Of a stretch of DNA of 64,000 bases, positions 1 to 8,744 are shown one piece after another. Location: positions 1 through 64,000 of the forward strand of contig JAKABA010000002.1 of assembly GCA_021802115.1 (NCBI GenBank), written 5' to 3'. The position numbers and the translations under genes are program-made. The notes under the pieces are model-generated. The model had not been told where the DNA came from. It searched no databases and saw only the letters and a program-made list of their open reading frames with translations. Position 1 is the stretch's first letter. Every line of letters begins with the position of its first letter. Origin of the DNA: a bacterium (GTDB lineage: Bacteria; Chloroflexota; Dormibacteria; UBA8260; Bog-877).

Positions 1-836
1 TCGCCCCTCACCTGCGCCAGCCACTCTGCCTGGCGGTAGGAGAAGTGAACTGCCGCCTGGAAGCGATAGCGGGTGAGCCTGCCTGGGGCGACGTTGGCCA
101 GCGGCGCCAGCGGCTGGGGCAGGTCCAGGACACCTTCGGGACAGACTCGGATCGTCTCGTTGCCGCAGCTCTTGCCGGATTCGCCGTTGGCGGTGATCCA
201 CCACCTCGAGGCATCCCACAGCGCCCGCCACTGCTCCTTGGTGATCCCGGCCTGGTCGAGGTGCAGGCGGTTGCGCAGGAGCCGCCTGCCGCCCCTGGTG
301 ATGTGCACCCGACCGGCTTTCACATCCCGATCCAGGCTGGTCTTTCTGGCCCGCAGGTGCTGCAGCCGCTGCCGCTTCATGGCCAGCTCCCCCTCCGAGC
401 GGTAGCCGAACTTCAGCTTGCGCCCTGGCTGGCTGGCGCGGAGTTCCCCGCGCTCTTTGGCCGAGTGGCAGGGGAACTCGATCTTCTCCTCCAGGGTGAC
501 AATGGCCCGGGTGAGATCCGCCTGCTGGCGCAGCTGATTGCGTCGGGCGGTTGCATAGGCGTCGTTCGACGCCTTGGTGATCGCCCCCGCCCAGCGCGAG
601 GAGGACTCCTTGGTGAGGGCCCGTTTGCGCTCCGCCCAGACCTTCTCGCTGTGGTCCAGCCCGGCCCGGCTGCGCTTGGCCAGATCCGCTCTGGCGAGCC
701 GCCCCAGATGGGTTCCCAGCGCAACTATCACGGCTCGGTCGGCGTCCGAGACAAGCAGCCGGGTGCGGATCCGCAGGGTGGTCACCGCAGCGGCCTGCAC
801 AGGGGGCCCGATCGGGTGGCGAACCCGGCTGCTCAT
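1..836 (-). CDS. TnpB / IS605 OrfB-like protein, N-terminal part, runs off the left edge
   Basis: An open frame reads from ATG at 836 down to base 1 without a stop, giving about 278 residues. The sequence is rich in Arg and Lys. It has an N-terminal TLRIRTRLLVS-like segment, a helical basic middle, and a later block with LDQAGITKEQW, a Trp-rich DASRWW stretch and GNETIRV. This order matches the N-terminal RuvC-less half of actinobacterial IS605 OrfB/TnpB-type proteins, which are RNA-guided nucleases. The RuvC DED residues and zinc finger would lie outside the window, so intactness cannot be judged. No TnpA is seen. Only a weak GGTGAGAG precedes the start. Confidence 0.72.
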   Translation of the reverse strand, partial: MSSRVRHPIGPPVQAAAVTTLRIRTRLLVSDADRAVIVALGTHLGRLARADLAKRSRAGLDHSEKVWAERKRALTKESSSRWAGAITKASNDAYATARRNQLRQQADLTRAIVTLEEKIEFPCHSAKERGELRASQPGRKLKFGYRSEGELAMKRQRLQHLRARKTSLDRDVKAGRVHITRGGRRLLRNRLHLDQAGITKEQWRALWDASRWWITANGESGKSCGNETIRVCPEGVLDLPQPLAPLANVAPGRLTRYRFQAAVHFSYRQAEWLAQVRG

Positions 837-1189
837 GCTCTCACCAGGGCTGCGGGTCGGCCAGGAGCCGCTCGTCCCCCATCCATCCGGGCCCGCTTGG
901 ACCCTGGGGTCTCGGCCATCGATCAGCTGGCGGATGGTCACCGACTCTGCGCACGACCTCCACCGCCAAGACAGGATCTGCAGACTTCGGCTCAACCAGC
1001 GGTGGCGCTGGCCGGAGCCGTGACGCCGGGGTGATCCGATCTTTCACACCCGGAACGTCCCGCTGGCAGTCGTCCGGAGGGCCCCCTCAACAGAAGTCAC
1101 CCACAGCCCGACCCGCCAGTCACACTCGCCAACCTTTTCCCAGTTCACTAAACCGCTCTCATGGGCACTCCTGCTCACTTTCCCGCCAG
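837..1189. other. Intergenic gap between TnpB-like gene and MFS remnant
   Basis: No gene is recognised here. An open frame continues upstream of the MFS remnant, but its residues look non-coding (many Ser, Pro, Arg) and show no membrane segments. This is where the missing N-terminal half of the transporter would be expected, so the element boundary probably lies here. I could not identify clear terminal repeats. Confidence 0.4.
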
Positions 1190-1810
1190 CTGCTGCCAAC
1201 CCTCAGCTTGGTCCGCTCCGAGCCGGTCCTGCGGCGGCGGTCGCTCCTGGGCGCGCTCGGCTTCGCCGCCTTCAGCGCCACCTGGACCACGATCGCCTTC
1301 CTGCTCTCAGGGCCGCCGTTCCACTACGGGGTGGCGGTGGTCGGACTCTTCGGGCTGGTGGGCGCGGCGGGCGCCGCCTGCGCCACCTTGGCCGGGCGCT
1401 GGGCCGACCGGGGCTGGGCCAGGGTCCAGACCCTGGGCTTCTCGCTGGCGGTTGCGCTGGCCTTCCCGCTGATGATCTTAGGTCGGGCCCAGTTGCCGCC
1501 CCTGGTCGCCGGGATCCTCCTGCTGGATGTGGGCGCCCAGGGCATCCACGTCACCAACCAGAGTCTTGTCTACCGTCTGTCGCCGAGCGCCCGGAGCCGG
1601 ATCAACAGTGCCTACATGACCACCTATTTCGTGGGAGGGGCGGCGGGTTCGGCCGGCGCCGGCGTGGTCTATGGCAGTTGGGGCTGGACCGGGGTGTGCC
1701 TTTTGGGAGCTGGCCTGGGGCTGGCGATGGTGGCGGCGTGGGGCTGGGACGCCGGTCACCCGGACGCGCCCAGCCCGGCCGGGTCCCCTCCCGCCCCCAG
1801 CCGCCGCTGA
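1190..1810 (+). pseudogene. MFS transporter, C-terminal half only
   Basis: The reading frame encodes roughly six hydrophobic segments typical of helices 7-12 of a major facilitator transporter. It starts with an LLPTLSLVRSEPVLRRR-like cytoplasmic linker and ends in a polar Pro/Ser-rich tail. The N-terminal six helices and any credible start region are absent; upstream residues in frame show no membrane character. The truncation lies beside the TnpB-like gene, so loss by insertion or deletion of that element is a reasonable inference. The substrate is unknown. It stops just before the convergent thiolase. Confidence 0.65.
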
Positions 1811-1836
1811 CCGTCAGCGTCCGGGCGCCCGCACCT

Positions 1837-3000
1837 TCACGACATCCGCTCCAGGATCATCGCCATGCCCATACCGCCGCCCACGCACATGGTCTCCAGC
1901 CCAAGGGTCGCGCCCTTGGTGCGCAGCCCGTTGAGCAGGGTGCAGGTGATCCGGGCGCCGGTCATCCCGAACGGGTGGCCAAGCGCGATCGACCCCCCGA
2001 AGACGTTGAGCTTGTCGCCCATGGGGTCGATCCCAATCCCTCGTGCCGAAGGTATGACCTGGGCCGCGAACGCCTCGTTGATCTCGACCAGGTCGATGTC
2101 GTCGATGGTCATGCCGGCGCGCTGCAACACCTTTTGGGTGGCCGGGATGGGACCCAGGCCCATGTACTCAGGCTCCAGCGCCGCCACCGCGGTGGCCACG
2201 ATCCGGCCCAGCGGGGTGATCCCGAGCTGACGCGCCCGCTCCAACGACATCACCACCAGCGCCGCCGCGCCGTCGTTCAGGGGGCAGGCGTTGCCGGCGG
2301 TCACCGTCCCGTCCTCCTTGAAGACCGGTTTGAGGGTGGCCAGGACCTCCACTGTGGTGTTGGGGCGGGGACCGTCGTCGCGGTCCAGCACCCGACCGTC
2401 GGGCAGGGTGAGGGGGACGATCTCCCGAGCGAAGAAGCCGTCCGCCTGCGACTCAACCGCCAGGTTCTGGCTGCGAGCAGCGAAGGCATCCATCTCCTCC
2501 CTGGTGATCCCCTCCAGCTGGGCGACGTTCTCGGCGGTCAAGCCCATCGGCATGTAGAGGTCCGGCAGGCCCTCGGCGTTGCCCGGAAGCAGCCGGGGAT
2601 TGCGCGCGTCGGGCGGGTCGGACGTGCCGTAGCCGTAGCGGCTGACCGTCTCCACGCCCAGGGAGACGAAGGTGTCGCCCTCGCCGGCGCGGATCGCGTG
2701 GGCGGCCATCCTGGTCGTCTGCAGGGAGGAGCTGCAGTAGCGGGTCAGGGTCAGGCCGGGGGCGTTGACGCCGGCCAGGATGCTGATGGCGCGGCCCAGG
2801 TTGAAGCCCGACTCGCCGCCGGGCAGGCCGCAGCCGCAGATGACGTCCTCGATCTCCTTCGCGTTGAGCTCAGGAATCTGAGCCAGCACCCGCTGCAGGA
2901 CCTGGGCGCCGAGGTCGTCCGGCCGGAAGTCGACCAGGGAACCTTTGCCGGCCCGCCCGATCGGGGACCGTCCAGCCGCCACGATGACCGCTTCGGACAT
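1837..3000 (-). CDS. Acetyl-CoA acetyltransferase (thiolase)
   Basis: 387-residue thiolase, the usual family length. It condenses two acyl-CoAs or cleaves 3-ketoacyl-CoA. The nucleophilic Cys lies in RYCSSSLQTT near residue 90. The NEAFAAQ motif, the GHPFGMTGAR motif carrying the catalytic His, and the C-terminal CVGGGMGMAM motif with the second Cys are all present. ATG at 3000 has a strong GGAGGAG about 8 bases upstream; the frame stays open far upstream but that part looks non-coding. It is transcribed divergently from the LLM/MaoC/SDR/acyl-CoA dehydrogenase cluster, so it probably supplies the thiolytic step of the same pathway. Confidence 0.93.
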   Translation of the reverse strand: MSEAVIVAAGRSPIGRAGKGSLVDFRPDDLGAQVLQRVLAQIPELNAKEIEDVICGCGLPGGESGFNLGRAISILAGVNAPGLTLTRYCSSSLQTTRMAAHAIRAGEGDTFVSLGVETVSRYGYGTSDPPDARNPRLLPGNAEGLPDLYMPMGLTAENVAQLEGITREEMDAFAARSQNLAVESQADGFFAREIVPLTLPDGRVLDRDDGPRPNTTVEVLATLKPVFKEDGTVTAGNACPLNDGAAALVVMSLERARQLGITPLGRIVATAVAALEPEYMGLGPIPATQKVLQRAGMTIDDIDLVEINEAFAAQVIPSARGIGIDPMGDKLNVFGGSIALGHPFGMTGARITCTLLNGLRTKGATLGLETMCVGGGMGMAMILERMS

Positions 3001-3140
3001 GGGAAACCTCCTCCGCTTCCGCGGGACGGCCAGCGCCGTCCCTCGCCTTTGGCCCCCACTATGGCGCATCGGCCGGCGGTCGCAGAGCGCTACCCTGGCG
3101 GGGCCATGGCCGCCACCCGAAACGCCGACTGAGGTTCCCG

Positions 3141-4163
3141 ATGAAACTGGGTCTCTCCCTTGGCTATTGGGGGTCCGGCCCACCCCCTGCCGCCGAGCTC
3201 CTGGTCGCCGCCGCCGAGAGGCTTGGGTTCGACTCGATCTGGACCGCGGAGGCCTACGGCTCAGACGCCCTGACGCCACTGGCCTGGTGGGGCAGCCGGA
3301 CCTCTCGGCTCCGGCTGGGGACCGCCGCCGCCCAGATGCACGCCCGGACCCCAGCCGCCACCGCGATGGCGGCCGCCACCCTGGACCATCTGAGTGGCGG
3401 CCGGCTGGTGCTGGGACTGGGCGCGTCGGGGCCTCAGGTGGTCGAGGGTTGGTACGGGGCCAGGTTCGCCCCCCAACTGGCATCGACCAGGGAGTACCTC
3501 GCCATCGTGCGCCAGATCCTGCGCAGGGAGGGGCCGCTGGTGTTCTCCGGGGAGCGTTACCAGCTGCCCCTGCCCGGCGGCCGTGGCAAGCCCCTGCAGC
3601 TGACCGTCCATCCGCGCCGGAGGCAGCTGCCGATCTGGCTGGCGGCCGAGGGGCCGCGCAACATCGCGCTGGCGGCCGAGATTGGGGACGGCTGGCTGGC
3701 CGGCTTCCATGCCCCCTCCCACGCCCAGTGGCAGCGGATCGCTCTCGCCGAGGGATTCGCCAGGCGAAGTCCCGCGGGCCGCCCGGAGAGCTTCGAAGTG
3801 GCGGCCAACCTGCTGCTTCAGATCGACGACGACCTGGAGCGGGCCGCCGACCACTTCCGGCCGCTGCTGGCTCTCTACATTGGCGGGATGGGCAGCCGCG
3901 CTCACAACTTCCACTTTGACCTCTTCTGCCGCATGGGCTTCCAGGCCGAGGCGGAGGTGGTCCGGGAGCTGTACCTGGGCGGTCGCCCCGCCGCCGCCGC
4001 CGCGGCGGTGCCCACCCCCCTGGTGGAGGCGGTGGCTCTGGTGGGACCGCTGGCAAAGGTCCGGGAGGAGACGGAGTCCTGGCGCTCGGGCCTGCCCACG
4101 CTGCTCTTGGTGGACGGGCCCGAGGCGCGCCTCCAGCAGGCGGCCGAACTCTTCCTGAGCTGA
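3141..4163 (+). CDS. LLM-class F420-dependent oxidoreductase
   Basis: 340-residue (beta/alpha)8 luciferase-like protein. It starts MKLGLSLGYWG, has the LGFDSIWTAEAYGSDALTPL block, then the HLSGGRLVLGLGASGPQVVEGW block that is a hallmark of the mycobacterial-type F420 LLM subfamily. Such enzymes use F420 (sometimes FMN) for hydride transfer; the substrate cannot be predicted. ATG at 3141 follows a GAGG. The F420 biosynthesis genes at 55.9-58.4 kb make the cofactor assignment plausible. It leads the + strand catabolic cluster. Confidence 0.85.
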   Translation: MKLGLSLGYWGSGPPPAAELLVAAAERLGFDSIWTAEAYGSDALTPLAWWGSRTSRLRLGTAAAQMHARTPAATAMAAATLDHLSGGRLVLGLGASGPQVVEGWYGARFAPQLASTREYLAIVRQILRREGPLVFSGERYQLPLPGGRGKPLQLTVHPRRRQLPIWLAAEGPRNIALAAEIGDGWLAGFHAPSHAQWQRIALAEGFARRSPAGRPESFEVAANLLLQIDDDLERAADHFRPLLALYIGGMGSRAHNFHFDLFCRMGFQAEAEVVRELYLGGRPAAAAAAVPTPLVEAVALVGPLAKVREETESWRSGLPTLLLVDGPEARLQQAAELFLS

Positions 4164-4213
4164 TCGGGGCCAGTCCGGTTTGGAGCTCCACACAGCGCCG
4201 ACGGCTGATTGCT

Positions 4214-4780
4214 GTGGCCGAGCCCATTGCCCAAACTGCCCGCCGCAGGAGAATACTGCTCAGCACCCAGCCCCGGACCCGCCGGGATAGCTGGCCCCAG
4301 TTCTGCACCAGGAGAGACGCCATCGGAGTTGAGGAGTCGCTACAGGCACTGCGGGAGGCGGTGGGGAAGCCCCTTGGGGTCAGCCCCTGGCATCAGATCA
4401 CCCAGGCGCAGGTGGACCTGTTCGCCGAGGCCACCGGTGACCACCAGTGGATTCACGTGGATCCGGAACGGGCTCGGGTGGGTCCCTTTGGGGGCACCAT
4501 CGCCCACGGGTACCTGACCCTCTCCCTGCTGCCCATGCTCCTGCAGGGCATGGTCAGGCTCCCCGGGGTGGCCCTGACCGTCAACTACGGGCTGAACCGG
4601 GTGCGCTTCGTGTCCCCGGTGCCGGTCGGCTCCAGAGTTCGGGCGACCGCCGTGGCGCAGGCACTGACCGATGTCGAGGGGGGGGTGCAGCTGGTGCTCG
4701 AGGTGACAGTGGAGATTGAGGGCCGGGAGAAGCCCGCCTGCGTGGCGGAGACGGTCACCCGTCTGTACACCGGCTCCTAG
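4214..4780 (+). CDS. MaoC-family dehydratase (R-hydratase)
   Basis: Single hot-dog domain protein that would hydrate 2-enoyl-CoA. The catalytic Asp/His region is visible as the FAEATGDHQWIHVDPERA stretch, followed by GPFGGTIAHGYLTLSLL. The family normally starts shortly before EESLQALREAVG. The listed start is a GTG at 4214, but the first ~36 residues look non-coding. An AGGAG is placed 7 bases before an ATC codon at 4322-4324, where a start would fit the family length; either a rare AUC start or a changed start codon is possible. It lies 20 bases before the next SDR. Confidence 0.85.
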   Translation: MAEPIAQTARRRRILLSTQPRTRRDSWPQFCTRRDAIGVEESLQALREAVGKPLGVSPWHQITQAQVDLFAEATGDHQWIHVDPERARVGPFGGTIAHGYLTLSLLPMLLQGMVRLPGVALTVNYGLNRVRFVSPVPVGSRVRATAVAQALTDVEGGVQLVLEVTVEIEGREKPACVAETVTRLYTGS

Positions 4781-4799
4781 TGCGCATGGAGGTGATGCG

Positions 4800-5552
4800 A
4801 TGAGTTTGACGGAGAAGGTGGCGCTGGTCACCGGGGCCGGTCGCGGCATCGGGGCGGCGACCGCCAGGCGCCTGGCCGCCGGAGGGGCCGCGGTGGTGGT
4901 GTCTGACATCGACCACGAGGTCGCCGAGGCGACCGCGGCCAGCCTGCGGAAAGAGGGTCGACGAGCGCTGGCCGTGGCCTGCGACGTCAGCCGCCGCGCC
5001 GACGTCCAGACGATGGTCGAGCGGACCGTGGCTGAGTTCGGCCACCTGGATGTCCTGGTCACCTGCGCGGGCCTGATCCGGGACAACCTGGTCTACAAGA
5101 TGACCGAGGAGGATTGGGACCTGGTCATCGACACTCACCTCAAGGGCAGCTTCCTGTGCGCTCAGGCGGCCCAGTCGGTGATGGTGCCACAGAAGTCGGG
5201 CCGGATCGTCCTGATCTCATCGACGTCGGCCCTCGGCAACCGGGGTCAGGCCAACTACTCGGCCGCCAAGATGGGCATCCAGGGGCTGGCCCGGACCTTG
5301 GCCCTGGAGCTGGGCCGGTACGAGATAACCGTCAACGTGGTGGCCCCCGGCTTCATCGAGACCCGAATGACCGAGGCCACCGCCGAGCGGATGGGCATCA
5401 GCTTCGAGCAGCTCACTGCCGGGGTCGCTGCCACCAACCCCATCCCTCGCACCGGTAAGCCCGAGGACGTGGCGGGCGTGATCGCGTTCCTGGCCGACGA
5501 TGAGGCCAGCTACGTGACCGGGCAGGTCATCTACGTGCGCGGGGCACCCTAG
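4800..5552 (+). CDS. SDR-family 3-oxoacyl-ACP/CoA reductase-like oxidoreductase
   Basis: 250-residue classical short-chain dehydrogenase. The TGAGRGIG nucleotide-binding loop is near residue 14. The D-V (CDVS) pair, the NAG-equivalent TCAG, the catalytic Ser in SSTSA and the YSAAK catalytic Tyr/Lys pair are present. The C-terminal GQVIYVRGAP is a variant of the usual VDGG ending. ATG at 4800 has GGAGGTG upstream. It overlaps nothing but is packed between MaoC and a second SDR, suggesting one transcript for a 3-hydroxyacyl-CoA oxidation or ring-modification step. Confidence 0.9.
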   Translation: MSLTEKVALVTGAGRGIGAATARRLAAGGAAVVVSDIDHEVAEATAASLRKEGRRALAVACDVSRRADVQTMVERTVAEFGHLDVLVTCAGLIRDNLVYKMTEEDWDLVIDTHLKGSFLCAQAAQSVMVPQKSGRIVLISSTSALGNRGQANYSAAKMGIQGLARTLALELGRYEITVNVVAPGFIETRMTEATAERMGISFEQLTAGVAATNPIPRTGKPEDVAGVIAFLADDEASYVTGQVIYVRGAP

Positions 5553-5563
5553 GCCACCGCCCG

Positions 5564-6334
5564 ATGAGCCCGGATCACGGCGGGTCACCGAGCCTGGAGG
5601 GGCGGGTCGCCATCGTCACCGGCGCCAGTCGTGGGATCGGGGAGGCGATCGCAGCCGAGCTGCTGGCCGCCGGGGCCCTGGTGGCCATCACCGGGCGCAA
5701 GCCAGACGGGATCGCGGCCGCCGCCGCGCGGCTGAGCGGCAAAGGGTCCGAGCGGGTGCTCCCCGTGAGCGCCCACGCCGGCCGCCCCGCGGATTCGGAG
5801 CGCCTGGTCGGGCAGACCATGGCGCGCTGGGGCCGGATCGACATCTTGGTCAACAACGCCGCCACCAACCCCCACTTCGGCATGACTCTGGATGTCGACC
5901 TCGGGGCCTGGGACAAGACCTTTGAGGTCAATTTGCGGGGGCCGCTCATCCTGACCCAGTTGGTGCATCGCGCCTGGATGGGCGCGCACGGCGGGGCGAT
6001 CGTCAACGTGGCCAGCATCGGCGGCCTCCAGCCCGCCCGCGGGCTGGGGGTCTACGACGTCACCAAGGCGGCCCTGATCATGCTCACCCGACAGCTCGCG
6101 CTGGAGCTGGGTGGGGCTGGGATCCGCGTCAACGCGGTGGCCCCTGGGATCGTCAAGACAGACTTCTCAGCGCCGCTCTGGGGCAGCCAGGCGATCTCCC
6201 GCAACTGGCTGGAGCACAATCCGCTGGGTCGCTTTGGTGAGCCCGAGGAGGTGGCGCGGGCGGTGGCCTTCCTGGCCTCCGACCAAGCCTCTTACATCAA
6301 CGGGGCGGTGCTCCCCATCGACGGGGGCCAGTGA
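5564..6334 (+). CDS. SDR-family oxidoreductase
   Basis: 256-residue classical SDR. Motifs seen are TGASRGIG near the N terminus, NNAATN, catalytic Ser in NVASIGG, YDVTK catalytic pair, and the C-terminal NGAVLPIDGGQ. It probably oxidises or reduces a hydroxyl/keto group using NAD(P). Only 11 bases separate it from the preceding SDR. There is no obvious ribosome binding site, so coupling to the upstream gene is likely. The substrate is unknown; it belongs with the surrounding acyl-CoA catabolism genes. Confidence 0.9.
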   Translation: MSPDHGGSPSLEGRVAIVTGASRGIGEAIAAELLAAGALVAITGRKPDGIAAAAARLSGKGSERVLPVSAHAGRPADSERLVGQTMARWGRIDILVNNAATNPHFGMTLDVDLGAWDKTFEVNLRGPLILTQLVHRAWMGAHGGAIVNVASIGGLQPARGLGVYDVTKAALIMLTRQLALELGGAGIRVNAVAPGIVKTDFSAPLWGSQAISRNWLEHNPLGRFGEPEEVARAVAFLASDQASYINGAVLPIDGGQ

Positions 6335-6577
6335 GGCGGGTCAGGGCCAACCCACGGCGGCTGCTGCACAGCTGCTGGTGGCTGATCTTGTGGCATTGAC
6401 CATTGCTCCTCGGCGGTCCCCGCCGAATACTGCGGAGCATCTCTGGGCGGGCTGGCCGGTCCCTCGGCGGGGCCGCTCCGGCACCACCTGGCTGATCGCG
6501 GACCGACCGGGCTTGACAGGTCGCAGCGGAGCGGAGAGGATGCCATCGGCGTCCCGTGGAATCTCAGGAGGTGGGCG

Positions 6578-7717
6578 GTGGATCTCAGGGACAGTGCGGA
6601 GGAGGCGGCGTTTCGGGACCGCTTGCGGGCCTGGATAGCGGCCAACCTGCCCGCGAGCCTGCGCGGTCAGGGCACCCGGACCGAACAGCTGGAGCCGCTC
6701 CGAAAGTGGAGCGCGGCCCTCTCGAAGGCCGGTTACGGCGGTCTGACCTGGCCCCAGGAGTACGGCGGCGGCGGCGCCAGCCATGCCCTGGACGCGATCC
6801 TGCTGCAGGAACTGGCGCGGGCCGACGCGCCCCAGCATGTGGGCGCGATCGGGCTGGGGATGGCCGGCCCAACCATCATGGTGCACGGGACCGAGGCGCA
6901 GAAAACCCAGCACCTGCGCCGAATCCTGGACGCGGAGGAGATCTGGTGCCAGGGCTTCTCTGAGCCCGGGGCGGGCTCGGACCTGGCCTCCGTGCGCACC
7001 CGGTCGGAGCTGCGCGGGGACACCTTCGTAGTCAATGGTCAGAAGGTGTGGTCGTCCTATGCCCACATCGCCGACTGGTGCATCCTGGTCACCCTCAGCG
7101 ATCCGGCCGCCCCGCGCTACCACGGCCTCACCTACATGCTGGTCGACATGCACTCCAAGGGGGTGGAGGTCAGGCCCTTGCGCCAGATCACCGGGGAGGC
7201 CGACTTCAACGAGATCTTCCTGACCGAGGTGGAGGTTCCCCGGACCAACGTCCTGGGCGAGATCGGTGAGGGGTGGCAGGTGGCCATGACCACCTTGTTG
7301 CACGAGCGCGCCACCCTGGGGTTTGCCTTGACCGGCCTGCTCGACGCCAACGTCCAGGCCCTGCTCCGGCTGGCGGGGGAGCACCCTGGGGAGGCAGACG
7401 AGTTGCTCGGAGAGATTGCCCGGGAGTGGATCCAGCTGCAGGCCCTGCAGCTCACCGCCTACCGGTCCCTGGGTGAGCTGGACCGCACCGGCATGCCCGG
7501 ACCGGAGGGATCGGCGATCAAGCTGGCCTGGTCGGAGTCGAACCAGCGGGTCACCAAGCTGGCGCGGTTCCTGCTCGGCGAGGAGGGGGTCGTGGACGAC
7601 GGGTTCTGGAACTACCAGCAGTTGCGCAGCCGGGGCAACACCATCGAGGCCGGAACCTCTGAGATCCTCCGCAACATCATCGCCGAGCGCGTGCTCGGGC
7701 TGCCCAGGTCACGCTGA
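6578..7717 (+). CDS. Acyl-CoA dehydrogenase (larger partner)
   Basis: 379-residue FAD flavoprotein of the acyl-CoA dehydrogenase fold, introducing a 2,3 double bond into an acyl-CoA. It shows the WPQEYGG N-terminal signature, the CQGFSEPGAGSDLAS flavin/substrate loop and a C-terminal NTIEAGTSEILRN stretch followed by ERVLGLP. GTG at 6578 follows AGGAGG. It overlaps the next dehydrogenase by one base (TGATG). Such adjacent pairs in actinobacterial steroid and fatty-acid clusters often form alpha2beta2 heterotetramers; that is inferred here. Confidence 0.92.
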   Translation: MDLRDSAEEAAFRDRLRAWIAANLPASLRGQGTRTEQLEPLRKWSAALSKAGYGGLTWPQEYGGGGASHALDAILLQELARADAPQHVGAIGLGMAGPTIMVHGTEAQKTQHLRRILDAEEIWCQGFSEPGAGSDLASVRTRSELRGDTFVVNGQKVWSSYAHIADWCILVTLSDPAAPRYHGLTYMLVDMHSKGVEVRPLRQITGEADFNEIFLTEVEVPRTNVLGEIGEGWQVAMTTLLHERATLGFALTGLLDANVQALLRLAGEHPGEADELLGEIAREWIQLQALQLTAYRSLGELDRTGMPGPEGSAIKLAWSESNQRVTKLARFLLGEEGVVDDGFWNYQQLRSRGNTIEAGTSEILRNIIAERVLGLPRSR

Positions 7718-8739
7718 TGGACTTCACCTTCAGCTCGGAGCAGCGCGAGCTGCGAGATCAGGCACGCTCGTTCCTCGAGGCTCACTTCCCACCGTCCCGG
7801 GTGGCTCAGCTCGCCGAGTCCGAGGTCGGCTGGGACGCCGACATATGGCCGCAGCTCGCCCAGCTGGGCTGGCTCGGGGTAGCGGTGCCCGAGGATCTGG
7901 GGGGAGCCGGCCTGAGCTTCATCGAGGAGGCGATCCTGATCGAGGAATTCGGGCGCGCTCTTTTCCCGGGTCCCTACCTCTCCACTATCGGCTTCGCCCG
8001 TCCGGCGCTCTCCGGGAACCGGCTCGCCGAGGTGGCGACCGGGAGCCGGCGCTGGTCGGCCAGCCTGGCCGCATCCAGGCTGGTCCCGGACCTGGCCCTG
8101 GTGGATCAGGTGGTCCTGCTGAGTGGCGACCAGCTGCTGGCGGTGGCGCCGGAGGGACGGCCCGCCACCTCGATCGACAGCACTCGCCGGATGGCGGCCC
8201 TGTCCAGCTCGGAGGGGGAGGTCTTGGCCTTTGGCCCGCGGGCCGCTGAGCTGGCCCAGGCGATGCAGGTCCGGCTCGCCACCGCGCTGGCGCTGGAGGC
8301 GGTCGGAGTGGCGCAGCGGGTCCTGGAGTGGGGCCTGGAACATGCCCGCACCCGGGAGCAGTTCGGACGTCCGATCGGATCCTACCAGGCGGTCTCGCAT
8401 CCCCTGGTGGACACCTTTGTGGAGGTCGAGCTGGCCCGCTCACTCGCCTACTGGGCCGCCTGGTGCATCAGCGTTGACGATGCCCGGGTGGACCTGGCGG
8501 CGGCGGCCGCCAAGTCGGCCGCTGCCGAGGCGGCCGTCCACGCCTGCGAGCGTGTCATCCAGGTTCACGGCGGCATGGGGTTCACCTGGGCGAGCCCGCT
8601 CCATCGCTACTACAAGCGAGCTCTTTGGATCGAGCACTTCGGTGGGTCGCCCGCCCAGCATCGCCGCCGCTTGGCGAGCCAGCTGCTGGCCGGTGGGGGG
8701 TCGATCGCCGATGGCCAGCCGGTGCACCGAGGAGGGTGA
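7717..8739 (+). CDS. Acyl-CoA dehydrogenase (smaller partner, FTWA variant)
   Basis: 340-residue acyl-CoA dehydrogenase-like protein with MDFTFSSEQRELRDQ at the start, a VPEDLGGAGLSF segment, and the C-terminal QVHGGMGFTWASPLHRYYKR block. In many homologues the residue after FTW is Glu and acts as catalytic base; here it is Ala. It may therefore be the non-catalytic or structurally supporting subunit of a heteromer with the upstream gene. Translation is coupled by the one-base overlap. It is followed by the acyl-CoA ligase after 5 bases. Confidence 0.9.
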   Translation: MDFTFSSEQRELRDQARSFLEAHFPPSRVAQLAESEVGWDADIWPQLAQLGWLGVAVPEDLGGAGLSFIEEAILIEEFGRALFPGPYLSTIGFARPALSGNRLAEVATGSRRWSASLAASRLVPDLALVDQVVLLSGDQLLAVAPEGRPATSIDSTRRMAALSSSEGEVLAFGPRAAELAQAMQVRLATALALEAVGVAQRVLEWGLEHARTREQFGRPIGSYQAVSHPLVDTFVEVELARSLAYWAAWCISVDDARVDLAAAAAKSAAAEAAVHACERVIQVHGGMGFTWASPLHRYYKRALWIEHFGGSPAQHRRRLASQLLAGGGSIADGQPVHRGG

Positions 8740-8744
8740 CAGCC

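Noticed and set aside
1678..3132. 484-codon open frame antisense to the thiolase
   Set aside because: Its residues (Gly/Arg/His/Val rich) show no motif, while the opposite strand encodes an intact thiolase; long antisense frames are expected at this GC content.
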